A stretch of DNA of 64,000 bases from Fistularia commersonii (lineage: Eukaryota > Chordata > Actinopteri > Syngnathiformes > Fistulariidae): assembly GCA_037954325.1 (NCBI GenBank), contig JBBMNZ010000001.1:5018874-5082873 (forward strand). Reading direction: 5' to 3'. Position 1 is the stretch's first letter. Every line of letters starts with the position of its first letter. The translations under genes were made by a program, and so were the position numbers. Shown piece by piece: positions 10,001-21,157 of the stretch. The notes below the pieces were generated by a model. The model was given only the letters and a program-made list of their open reading frames with translations. It had not been told where the DNA came from and did not search any database.

Positions 10001-13000
10001 ACGTGAGATTCCTTTTTGCTGGAAGATCACGAGAACTTTTATTAACACACAATCTTTTTTTTTTTTTGAAAACAGCTGTCCGGCGTGATGGATGTACCTG
10101 CTGATCAGCTGATCGATGTGTTCCAGGTTGCAGCGGAGGACAAACACGGGGCTGGAGCAGAAGGAGAGGGCAGACGGGTGAAACAAGATCTATATTTTCT
10201 CTCTAAAAATATAGATCCTATTTAGCTATTTTCAAGCTCTTCAAGCTATTTTGGGTGACTCTTTTAGCACACGTCCATTTTATGAAAATATTTCATTTGG
10301 TTTTGAGCCAAATTTCACATCCTTCCAGTCAAACCTGAAGTTTAGCTCATGTCCGCGTGGTCCTGCCATGCGTGATGAAACTACTGCCTGACTGACAGCT
10401 GAGCTTCCCGTTTTTTTTTTCATTTAACTCCTAGATGTCGACGACCGAAGTGGCCGAGCTGACGGGTCCGTCAGGTCTCACCTGAACACTGCGGGGAAGG
10501 TCTCCATGGTGATCAGCTGGACAAACAGCAGATAAGCCAGGCATGCTCTTGCCTCCTGCGTGTGGCGCCGGTCCACCAGAGGGCTCCTCTTTGTCGAGCT
10601 GAAGAACAGGACCTCAGGGATGGAGTCTTGGAGCGTAGCCAGTGTCACCTATAGGACTTTTAGGTGGTGAAAACTGGACGGGGCCAATGTTCTTCAGTCG
10701 GAGGGAGGCGGCTGTCTTACCATGATCTCCGCAGCCAAGATCCTCAGAGGTGAGGACCGTTGGTCAAGACTCAGCTCAGCCTCCAGCAGAGGTTGTCGAA
10801 GGCTCCTCATGCAGCTGAATGGAAAACACACCAAATCATCAACTCCAAGCACACAAAACCTCTACTCCCATTGGCCATGAAGGAATGTTGGACAATGGAG
10901 CTTCTGTTTTTATTCTGTCTGAAGATAGTTCTACTTTCAAAAACTAAATCTGATATGACATCACTGACAACTTCGGGATTTCATTGAAAAGTAGATGAAA
11001 TTCATTTTCGTAGAAAGAATATCCTGTTCTTTTTTATGCAAAAGCTGAATAATACCATTCAGATTTTTCCGTTCTTGTTAATCCGAAAAGTGCGAAGTAA
11101 CATAACATTGTAGTTATTGTCTAAATTAATTCCGTTCTGTAAATAGAAAGATCCGGAGACGTACAATTTGATCAGCTCAGCCTTCAGCTCCTCCTGCTCC
11201 TCTGTGGAAACACCACACCTGCCATCCCTCTTCGTCTCTTCCGCCAGGGGTTTAATGACGGCAGCCAGGGCTGCGCAACAGCGGCACAGACCGAACTCAT
11301 CCGCCTCCACCTGCGGCCCGGTGTAGGGCACCGGCAGACGGGCCAGCTGGCCGTGCAGGGCACTCAGGACCGAGCCCACCGAGGCGGCTCGCTGCTCATC
11401 CTGTCGCAGCAGAACTTTGAAGGACACAAGGTTTTTGTCGTTGACATTCCCAACATTAACAGCAAGGGGAGCCATATACCGCTATTTCAGATTTTGTGTT
11501 CCTGGGCTACAACAACAGGGTCCTCTTCCTCATGATCACATATCCTGTCACAGTTGTTCGGGAAAAAACGCAAAAGCAAAATCTCAAAGGGTTGTTAATG
11601 CGTTTTTTTTTCCCTGATGATTTTTTTGGTGATGTAGAATTGTAGATCTACTAAATTTCCCTAGAGAGCCAGGCCATGACTACATCTCTGTCAGCCGCCA
11701 ATGCAGACATTTGGGAAATTATTCAAACAAAATTAGTTTTATTACAAATTAAAATTAAAAAAATTAATTAGAAATTTTATTTAATATTAGTTTGCTTGTA
11801 GGGCGGTGGCCCCTCCCCATCACAGCAAGAAGGTCCTTGGTTCAGTTCTGACAGGGGGCCTTTTTGTGTGGAGTTTGCATGTTTAGTCCGTGTCTATTTT
11901 GGTTTCCTCCAACAGTCCGTGCTGGAGGTTCATCGGAGACACTACATTCACCAGATGTGTGAATGATTGTTTGCCTGTAAACGTGGCCCCTTTGATGGAC
12001 GGCAAGTTGGTGAACCCTGCCTCTCATCCAGTGTCAGCTTGGATAAACTCTAGCCTCCCCCTGACCCGTGAGTGCAGGATAAGCAGTATAGTAAATGGAT
12101 GAATAATAAATGAATGCTAATATTCTCTAAATGTATATATATGTATTCACAATACTGTTAGAATCTTTTTAAATGGCTGTGTATCTTCCATTTTCTAGTG
12201 GAGTTGTAAAGGACAGAAAATGAAACTGAGACTTAAGCCTGAACAATTCTGGTTTTAGTGTCCTAAAATGGTAAAACCACAAATTAAAATAAACAGAACA
12301 TCCGCGTCGCCTGTCTTCAGGATTTGAAATTACATAACTGTGGTTGTGTGTTATTATTGTGCTGTGATAAATGAATGTTACATGTCAGTAGTGTGAGACG
12401 GTAATGATTTGTTCTACCTGTCACCAGATGGGGCACAAGAAAGATGATGGTCTCAGAGATCCGGCCTGGATCCACATTTTCAATTATTTCCAGGAGGGCT
12501 ACCAGGAGTCCACGTGGGCTGCAGGTCTAGGTGACAAATGAACCTTTGACCCACTGCGGAGGGAAACATCGCCTGTCACAGGTGGAGGGTCTGTACCCAC
12601 CACGGTCAGATGTGCGATGACGTCCTGGCATTCTTCAAGACGCCTCTCCTTTTGAACGACTTCATTTACCAGAGGCGGCAAGAGGGCGTGGCCCATCGAC
12701 CTCACAAGTCCCTGGAAGTGGGAGAAGCCTCATCAGGGATCAGGCAATGTCCCAAAAAATCCAACATTTAAGTTCTTGTCATTGATCCTACAACAAGGAA
12801 CAGTCATCTGGGAGATAAATAATCAATCACTAATTCATGACCCGTTGATAAGTCAGTCACCCAAGCAAGACAAGCGGGAATCGGTTCATGTGTTGTTTCA
12901 GGGAAGATATAATCCTTCACTTCAGCCCAAGTGGTGTCAATGAAGTCAAAATTACTGTTAACACAAAATAAATCTATTCCAGTTTCCAAGTTCCTATCCA

Positions 13001-14660
13001 GTATCATTGAGGACTTTCTGAAAATACTGTTCAGATGAGTTTGTGTGTTTACTTAGACAACGCTCTTGGAGTTCCATCAAAGACTTCTGGGTATGTCAGG
13101 GAATTTTGGTCGTCGGGACGTAAAGAAGTTTTCAAACAACCCGAAAAAAGTTTTCAAACAACTTCTAAAACACTGGCGGTTTTTCTCTCCACATCCAAGT
13201 CCAGCGCCGCTTCTCTGTCGTCAATCGTCGGAGCCCCCCGAGATGGTTGTCAACCTAGAGCAAGCGAGCGAGTGAGGGGTGACGCGCTGTCTGAAGTCGA
13301 CCACGCGCGGAGGTGAGAGCACCCGAGGGTTGCCATCGGAGCGAGAAGTCTGACTGGATATCTGCCGGCATCCTCTCCACAGCTCTAGGTCAGGAGGCCA
13401 GCCGGCTGAGCCTCGGCGGACACATGGCTGCCGTCCCTGCAGCGTGAGGACAAACCCTGTGCTTCAAAAACCTACAAGCTGCAGCTTCCTGGACTTGTCC
13501 TAAAGAAATGTGCGTCTGCAAGCCTAGATTGCTGAAGCACTGGGGCTTCTCTAATCCTCTACTTGTACTCACTAACTGCTCGATACCTCTCCCCTCTTGC
13601 AGTCTCGATGGATAACCTGCTATCAATGTCCGTAGCATGTCTGAGGCACAGAGTTTTGTACGTTGACCTTGCTCGGACTGAGATACCGTCCTGCCATTAG
13701 ATGAATAAATGAACGAGGACATATGAGCTGACCCTGGCCAGGTCGTGTCATTTTAAGTAAAACAAACAAGCACTCAGGTCAGTTAAATCAAGATATTCTG
13801 ATTGTTTTCGTGAGTGATGATGAGGATTATAGTAATGATGAAGATGTGGTCTGTCCCCAATGTCCGAATCCAGAGTAGTTACCTGGTTCCTCTCATCTCC
13901 GATGAATGTCAGAAGCTTTTTGCCGCCTCCTCGAGTCAGACAGGCGGATCCCAGACTTGCAAACTCCTGGAAGTCTTCAGGCTTCAAGTCCTCCACTGGA
14001 GCTTCTCTCTGAGAACAGAAGGTATTTTGTTTTTTTTTTTTTGTTTTCCCCCTCTCATTCCGTCTCATAAAACTCATGTCACGCCTTCCCGAACATCATG
14101 ATATGTCACGGTTTGGACAGAAAATTGACATGAAAGTGACGTCGGTTGTGGGGAAAAAAAATGATCATTTTGAAAGTTTCAGTTAATTTTTAGGAACCAA
14201 TTGGCTTGGCTGAATGCCAGTAGAATAAACAATTTCGTATATTTATTCACAGTCTGTGTCAATATCCATTTCATGTGATTTCTACAGATTTTACTTTGTT
14301 TTTCAGTGTACAGCATCCAAACACCATCATTTAAAATTTCAGGCGGTATTAGTTTCAGCCAATATATTTAACATACCTTTATAAAAAGCCACATCAGCAG
14401 TCTTATCTGGCTAGTAAATACTCTGTCAGGAAGTTTTGGTATGTTTTGTTTTCCATTCCCCCGGTAACAAAATTAAAGGTGTTTGACGTCAATGTGCAGA
14501 CCCAAGCAGCCGCTTCCAGCTCTCCTCACACTCATCTCGTTGCAGCATGTGTTCGAGCACAACAAGAGACAGATACACACATACACACACTCTGCTTCAG
14601 CTCAGGCTGCCATCAACTTACCCATCTCTGAATGACGTCAATCACCTGACTCTCATCCAT
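7072..14660 (-). CDS. glmn: glmn, glomulin, complete (18 coding exons)
   Basis: Glomulin is a cytoplasmic HEAT-like helical protein that caps the RING protein RBX1 and inhibits cullin-RING ubiquitin ligases; human loss causes glomuvenous malformations. Exons, 5' to 3': 14622-14660, 13883-14008, 12601-12711, 12418-12526, 11165-11414, 10721-10814, 10483-10648, 10098-10151, 9988-10018, 9797-9886, 9588-9629, 9396-9469, 8404-8488, 8209-8318, 8002-8062, 7797-7932, 7233-7327 and 7072-7161, about 587 aa (human 594). Landmarks recognised from human GLMN: LKPEDFQEFASLG, ARLPVPYTGPQVEADEFGLC, FMLKTSNHSGVEG, LPGGAETDLLGSMDRIM, SLNLLRYLLIRDKE and VLQSALVTFDLMESLTVRIE at the C-terminus. All junctions are GT/AG and in phase, except that exon 10483-10648 reads one base short of frame in my count. 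The start ATG 14658-14660 precedes a first exon whose peptide aligns with human residues 1-13. Confidence 0.93.
8540..9226. mobile_element. Tc1/mariner-type remnant in a glmn intron
   Basis: The left end (AGCGGAGAGAAAAAGTATTT onward) and right end (AAATACTTATTCTCCCCACTG) are inverted copies extending about 100 bases or more inwards, flanked by TA duplications at 8538-8539 and 9227-9228. Between them lies about 450 bp with no intact transposase, although parts resemble the leader and start region of fish Tc1/mariner elements. The element is non-autonomous and internally deleted. It lies in the intron between exons 8404-8488 and 9396-9469. Confidence 0.8.
9549..9562 (-). promoter_or_regulatory. 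CTCF core motif in glmn intron
   Basis: The minus strand reads CCACTAGGGGGCAG, a full match to the CTCF core, 26 bases 5' (on the plus strand) of glmn exon 9588-9629. Occupancy is unknown. Confidence 0.5.
9988..10018 (-). CDS. glmn: glmn 31-base microexon
   Basis: This short exon is needed to keep frame between exons 10098-10151 and 9797-9886. It encodes SKKESHVFKGL across its junctions and aligns with the human GLMN stretch before ELLENSLLR. Splice sites are TTCCAG at the 5' side and GTAAAG at the 3' side. Confidence 0.85.
11799..12117 (+). repeat. DANA/V-SINE-like tRNA-derived SINE in glmn intron
   Basis: It begins with a tRNA-like head (GGGCGGTGGC, then a B-box-like GGTTCAGTTC at 11839-11848). 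The body TGTGTGGAGTTTGCATGTTT is typical of the widespread teleost DANA/V-SINE group, and it ends in GATGAATAATAAATGAATG. It is diverged from consensus, so old. It lies between glmn exons 11165-11414 and 12418-12526. Confidence 0.7.
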
Positions 14661-14900
14661 CGCAACACTTCTATCTATCATATCTGCTGTTTCTCGGAAA
14701 TAAAAAATGGCTCAAATAACCCCCGTCAGATTCGGTGTGGGACAGTAATGGCCGACCCTCCTGGGAGGACGCGCGACGTAAACCTCTTATCTCCCTTTGT
14801 GCTTCTTGCGTAATAGGATTAGACTTGTTGAACTGTATGGTGAGCTTGTGGGATATTGCCGTGGACATGATGCACCCGTCCGCCGCGTCGCTTTTAATAA
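14484..14900 (-). promoter_or_regulatory. glmn: glmn promoter/5' region with two CRE palindromes
   Basis: Perfect CRE palindromes TGACGTCA occur at 14633-14640, inside the first coding exon, and 14484-14491, in the first intron. No TATA box is evident. The promoter is expected around 14661-14900, inferred from position only; a transcription start cannot be placed. Confidence 0.4.
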
Positions 14901-15550
14901 TTGCTTTGTAAAGATTGCCATCTTGGTTCTACGTTTTTAAAAATCATTTCAGCATGTGTTAGCATGTGGCTACTCTTTGGCTGTTGCAGGCTTGTTTTCT
15001 AATATTTTGCTGTCACTAAATGTTTCAAAGAACTGATTTATCAGTTCAGTATCACTTTGAATTGGAAATAATTATGGGGTTTCTTCTGTGTTTTTTATGG
15101 TTGTTCTTTTAGTTTAAGACCGTTAGCCTCATCGAGTCATTAGGTTTTAATAGAACTGACCCCAGTGCAGTCATCTTACAGCTATTGCAGACTTCGCTAA
15201 CAGCTTGCACCCAATTAACATTGGTTAGCAGGTTGCTAGCAATCGATATGCAGTAGATAGAAGCAGCTAATGGCTGATGCGAAGTATCACAGTTCTATTT
15301 GGAGCATTTTAAACTTTGAATAAATTGAAACTGATTGGTTCATCCCTCAGCATTTCTCATAAAGGTAGTAGGAGCCTCATGTGGCCATTTGAGGAACTTC
15401 AGTTTTTGAAACTTGACTTCAGAGTTTAGAGATTGAATGTGGATTTCATGAATAATTAACGAATGAACGGCACTGTATTAGTATTGAAATTGCACCCTGG
15501 CAGAAAAGGTAAAAATGATCATTTGAGTTGTATCTATCAGGATATATTCC

Positions 15551-16150
15551 TTGCTGTATTGTCAACCCCGCCTAGATTGTAGCACCAGCGTGAATAAACT
15601 CATTGAAAAGATCTTTGATTTAGTGACAGATGAGGAATTAGAGCCTGGGGTCCCTTTGTGTTTTGACAGTTTATTAGACAAATGCAAGAATAAGATAAGT
15701 TGGGGGAGCTTGTCACATAGGGAGGCACGTGGATTAAGACTGACTCTCCATGATTGCCTGAGTGACAACATATTGCTCCTCTGTGTAAACACAAAGGCTG
15801 TCCTGGCTTATATGCACCCCCTCCCCTCTTGTCCATCCCCTCCCTACATTTGTGTAATCTAATAGAAGTACAATCAGAGACTCCCTGCTCCGGTAAAGGA
15901 GCAGCTCTAGTCCTGATTTTGGATGAATAGAGCCAGTTGCGTGTTTGAACGGTGGGATTTAGCCGGCATCTGCTGCACGGCTCCTGTATTGCGCTGTGAT
16001 GAAAGCATCAGACAAAAAGCCCCAGAGCAAATACAGAGGACAGAAGACGGCGGCGCCCTCCCTCTTTGTCCCCAATTGTGTCCCTCTTAATTACCGGCCG
16101 ATGATGTTGTGTTTTGACAGCCCTGCCCGGTTGCCGGAAACAGATTAATA
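15551..16150. promoter_or_regulatory. candidate conserved non-coding block
   Basis: Unique-looking sequence with a GATA-type site (AGATAAG about 15693-15699) and homeodomain-type TAATTA/TTAATTACC motifs. A 104-residue open frame (15551-15862) has no recognisable domain and no splice or start context, so I treat the block as non-coding. Function is inferred from composition and from proximity to gfi1. Confidence 0.25.
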
Positions 16151-16648
16151 TGTGCTGCGCATGACGAGGCTGCTGTCTTTTTTTGCGAACAGGTTTACTG
16201 CTTGATGATTCCTCATCAAACTAATCTGTCTTTTGTTGTTATTTAGTTTTGAGTTAATTCAAATTTTCAAAACTTTAGTGAAAAAATACAAATGGTCAAA
16301 AGACAACCTCAGATACCTGTGCTATGTTGATTTAAGTAACTGGCCTGTTACCCCCCTTCCTGCTCCTCTTCCCTCACAGGGTAGTGACCAGTTTCAGACT
16401 CCGGAGGTCACAGTTTGCTTGGAGTGTGTTCTCCCAATGTGTCTGGGCTCCACAGTGAGAAAACACCGCAGAGCCGACACTAATACACACCTTGCATCCA
16501 ACATTATTCGGAAACAAAAGCAGAGTAATATTGTTACTGGAGTTAAAAAGCTACATATTTATGATGAACTTTCACTGAGATGATAATTTCACTTCAATTA
16601 CCCCAACCTTTAAATAATCTAAAATGGTGTATAATAGTATTGCACCAG

Positions 16649-16664
16649 GTGTGTATGTGTGTGT

Positions 16665-16695
<31 letters not shown>

Positions 16696-16696
16696 G
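16649..16696 (+). repeat. (GT)n followed by an 18-base G run
   Basis: A GT array passes directly into poly-G, prone to Z-DNA/G-quadruplex structure and to sequencing error. Confidence 0.9.
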
Positions 16697-17040
16697 TTGT
16701 AGCAGGCCCATTTACAGGCCCATTACGGTGCATCGAATACCGCAGTATCTGTTTCCGTGGATAGTACTGTGGCCTTCTTCAGGCAAGGATCCGGAGTGAC
16801 AGTCCAGCCATGTGGGGAGCGATGGCTATCACATGACCATCTATATTTCATTTGCCGGACTTGCTGCCAAACTGAGTTGTGTAATGAAGATTATGTGCTT
16901 TTAGGTCTTTGTCTCTTTCTTTCAATTTTGTCTTCCTTAAAATGATAATGTAAATCATGTTTTTTTTTTTTTGTTTTTTTTTTTTTTCTTTTTTGGAGCC
17001 TGTCAGAAATATCCACATATGACCTGAGTCAGATGCATTA

Positions 17041-17056
17041 GCCACTAGGGGGCACT
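17041..17056 (+). promoter_or_regulatory. CTCF core motif, glmn-gfi1 interval
   Basis: The plus strand reads GCCACTAGGGGGCACT, a complete core match, orientated towards gfi1. With the minus-strand motif at 28613-28628 it forms a convergent pair. Confidence 0.55.
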
Positions 17057-18163
17057 ATGAGCTAAAGACAGTATAGTTTCTACACAGTAATAATTAACTT
17101 CAATTCAGGAGGAAATTACCTTAATGTCTGAAAAAGATGTCAAAAATTGAACAACACGACATTACCTAAAAAAATGATAATTATTACAGAGAAATATGCT
17201 AGATATTACAGGAAGTGAACCCTTTTCAGAATATAACTGCATGGATATTATTTTTTTCTCACACGTGCAAACCTAAGCCACCTGTCACCGCAATCCCACA
17301 TCATACCATGAAAGTTCTCTGAATACGTTTTCGTTTGCGAACGTGGCACAAATCCGCATGTGAATTATCGAATCACATGTCACAGATGTGTGCAAAAATT
17401 CAAACTTCACAAGTGCATATGGAGTAACCATGTCAGATATTAGAAATCTGTTGGTTAAAAAAAAATGTGTATTCCAAAGACGTGAACATTTTTATAGTCT
17501 GTTTTTTTTTTACTTGCACAAATTAGTAAAATAACAGGTCATTTTTTTAATTTATTTTTTTAAACCAAGGTAACTTGATTTAGTTGTGCGGGGTTTGAGG
17601 AGCAGATAGTGATGCAGTTTGTGACACTGCAGTGCAGAAATAAGCCAGTGGAGGGGGCTTTTCCGGTGGACCGCCCCAGGGCATCCCTCTGTTAGTCCGG
17701 CCCTGTCATGGAGGATTTATTTTTTGTTGTGGCACATTTTCACGTTTGTGACCGGAGAGAAGTGATGTCTGAGGTCTAAGAAGGAAGTGTCCCACCGAAG
17801 GGCTTCAATCCTCCGAGAGAAAGTCCGCCCCCATGTCCCCCCAACCCCCATTTCCTTGGCGACCTTTTAGAGAGCAAGAGCTTCTAAGTGAAGTATTTAT
17901 CCGTTGGGCCCCCCCGAGGCCCACGCAGACGATTACAAGCTCTCCTGTCTGCCCAGAACCTCCCCGGGCCCCGCTGTGCTTGTCAGGAAAAAAACTCCTG
18001 TGTTTAAGGGGTCTCTCCTGAGGGGGGGCCGAGGGCTTGGAGAGGGCAGCTACACTCCTGCCTTCTAATCCAGGGCAACTGAATTTGATTTCAGAGTATT
18101 TTTTATACAGCGATTCAGTGATTTCCATTTCGCTTTTTATAGCAGAAACTGCCTTGAGTTGAC

Positions 18164-18200
<37 letters not shown>

Positions 18201-18779
18201 TTTTGCGTGTGTGTGTGTTTTCCGTTCTGCTCACGGATGGCAATACACGTTTAACCCTCCCCCGAGAACACTAATGTTTTCCCCAATCTAAACGTTCCAC
18301 AGTTAGGATTTATACTATTTCAGAGGTAGTTCAACCCAAATACAGTTCAGCCACATAAACTGTCCCTCAAAACTGAGAAATAAATATTCATAACTCACTT
18401 CAACAAACTGCAACCGATTACGCACCCCAATGCATGTTTCTATATCTAACCTCTTATATATAGAGAGATATCATAAATACATACATGTATAAGTATATGA
18501 ATATAAATATATACATGTATATACAGCACAACGAAAAAATACACAGAGAGGTGTTTTTAGATATCATTTCCTGGTTATTTTCTCATGAATGATTTCTGGT
18601 TTTGTATTTTGCTGTGTCTCAAGAATTGAATGCCCTGTTTGCAAATAGAAAAACACTGGGCTGGTTTGCATGTCTTGAATGTTCTGCTAATTTTTAGGAG
18701 GGGTTATCTAATCATTTGCCAGAAATGATGTCATATTCAGTGAAAATGAGCCAATCCAAGCCATCGCTGAGTGAGAGGC

Positions 18780-18910
18780 GGGGTCAAACCTGGACCTGTC
18801 AATCATATCGAGACTTGCAACATTTCCCTCACTTATTCACAACTTTGGATAATTTAGTCCTCAGTGAACCTACTGACTAATTTTGGACCGTCGGGGGCAA
18901 GATTGAGAAC
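18780..18910 (-). repeat. old SINE fragment
   Basis: Motifs such as TTTAGTCCTCAGTGAACCTA and TTTTGGACCG match, in degraded form, the reverse strand of the teleost SINE body also seen at 50.4 and 53.2 kb. Confidence 0.4.
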
Positions 18911-19349
18911 CTAGAGACACTGCCCCAGTTCAGACTGGGGCAGTTTCTTAAACTTTTTTTATTACATTTTTTAGATTTAATTTTATGTTCATCTCACTAT
19001 GTATCTCTGGGGACAGTGGGACTTGCCAGCCTCTTGTTTTAACTCAGGGGGATTGAAACTGAAAACTTGAACTGATTTGAATTAGTGCTTGAACACAGTA
19101 GCGGGGATGGCATGATATCATCTACATACACAGGAAGGACTGGTACCGCTCTTATCATCTTATTTTGAAGCCCATTGGGTGTTTTGTTTTTTTTTTCTTT
19201 CTTTAAGATCCGTCTCTCAGTGAAGTTCCCGAAGTAGCTAAAAGTTAATGAAGTCAAAAAGCCGATGGGCTCTGGGAGTATTTGTTCTCCGCCCTCCCTC
19301 TGCGTGACGCTGCTCTGCAAGTGGAATATCTTCGGGGGCAAAGAGACAC

Positions 19350-20045
19350 CCCAGTGACCTGAGAGCTAATGGAGATGGTGGTCTCACCAGGGATTATATT
19401 GACCTTGGCCCCTTTTTGTAAAAGCTTTGCCCCTGCAGCAACAATTGAGGGGAGGGGCTGTGTGGGTGCGGCCAGCGGACGCGTGCTTTGTGCTGCGGGG
19501 AATGTAACGCCGTCTTTTTCCTATCTTTCGACATGGCGTAACGCTGCTTTATGAAGGAGCACGCCGTGAGGTGAAAGGTTCCCAGGCGAGACAGAGGCCC
19601 AGCCGCACGCTTTAGCCTTGGCTGAGCCTGGTATCGAGCGCCGCGCCTGGGCCCGGCGGCCTTCAGCGCCGCCCGCTTGACCTTTTGTAAATCGGCTTTT
19701 TAATGACAATTCCCAGTGTCGAGTTGTTTCCCAATCAATACACACGGCGCGGACGCCTTCATAGACACAGATAACCGCTGCTGGGCCGCTGCGTCTCAGG
19801 TCTACCGAGACTGACACCCTGTCTGACTGATCAATAATCGTGCACGGCGCTGCGCACGGCCTGACTCGCCGCACACAGAGCTTGGTTTCTGCTGCCGTAG
19901 AGATAGAGCCGTCCAGGCAAATCCCCCAAGGTGAGCAAATCGAAGATGTTACATGTGAACTGGCTGTCAAAACGATTCCGTCATCTAGCCTGTTTAAGGA
20001 TGCTGACACAGTGTTTGGGGTACCGATGTCTTGTTGGAAGTGATG
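19350..20045. promoter_or_regulatory. candidate regulatory block with GATA/RUNX composite
   Basis: A GC-rich, CpG-containing, repeat-poor 700-bp stretch with an overlapping GATA (AGATAA) and RUNX-like (AACCGC) site at 19769-19778. Function is inferred from motif content and from its position 8.6 kb downstream of gfi1. No conservation test was possible. Confidence 0.3.
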
Positions 20046-20710
20046 GAGGCTTTTAGCTTTTTTTTTTTTTTTTTCGCCAAACTCCCTTTATCCGTTCAAG
20101 TGTTCAGTGGAGTGTCAGAATTCCTATTTCACCTGCCACAGGAACTCCCTTGACGCTTCCGGGCCCTCTCACAGCATCCTGATCTGGACCCCGCTTTGAA
20201 TTTAAACACTCCCTAGTGCCGCCCTTAACTTTTTGAATCCGCACAAAATGTAGTACGTTGTCGCTGGTATCAGCAAAATACCGGCTCAAAATGGAAAATG
20301 TCCTCGTCTTTGAAAAATTCAAGATTCCAGATTCAATCCGAGAATCCTTAATAATAAATAAATAACTGTAGAATAAATAACCTACAGTTGGTTCTGCACA
20401 TGTCTGAAAGCAAGTGTCAAGAACAAGTTGCAGGTTTTTAATCCGCTTCAGCTGCCCGTGCCAATGGCACTAGATGTATCTCTTTTCTGACAGGAAAGAA
20501 AACACAAAAGGTTCATTTTGCTGAAAATAGTAGCTGAAAATAGTATTCAACTGTAAACACAAATTTGCTTTAATTGGGGAATGAAATCAAACATGTAAAC
20601 CCTTCAAGTGTTTTCATGACAAACAGTTAATTCTGTTGTGGTCGAAATAGGTACGTGTGACAAAATGCTTGTTCATAACAGATATTTATCAAAGAAGCAA
20701 CGAGTAAGGG

Positions 20711-21157
20711 CAGGGGATGGGCAAACTTTTTGGGGGCAGCATTGACTTAAAATTTGACAGACAGGCCGGGTCAGCACAAGATACTATACATATAAAAAAA
20801 TTTGTTAACTGTACATATCAGACTCGTCTGACGTTTGCTTTGAAAATAAAATCAGCTTGGTTTTGAAGGCTCTGACGTTTGCTTGCATTTCACGCACAAA
20901 CCGGTTTTTCCCTTGTAGTTTCACATCCAGCTCATTCATGTGGGTCAGGATGTCCACAGTAAAGGCTAAATCTGTGTCATTCAGCTCAGGAAAATTCTAA
21001 AAAATGTTCTCAAGTTGCTCCAAAAATTAAATAATCTCCTGTTTGAGCTCCCATATTCATTGATCCAAGTATGAATTATGCACCAATCTTTGGTGGGCCG
21101 GATTAAAAAGACCAACGGGCTGGTTGTGGCCCGCGAGCTGTAGTTTGCCCACCCTTG
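20711..21157 (-). mobile_element. hAT transposon remnant (ZBED/GTF2IRD2-like transposase)
   Basis: Terminal inverted repeats are visible: CAGGGGATGGGCAAACT at the left and AGTTTGCCCACCCTTG at the right. The flanking octamers are similar but not identical (AGTAAGGG and AGTTAAGG). On the minus strand a fragment reads LNDTDLAFTVDILTHMNELD and then LQGKNRFVREMQANVRAF, characteristic of the domesticated-related hAT group. No intact frame remains and most of the transposase is deleted. Confidence 0.75.

Noticed and set aside
15551..15862. 104-residue plus-strand open frame
   Set aside because: No recognisable domain, no splice sites giving a larger gene, and codon use looks random. Kept only as part of a candidate non-coding block.
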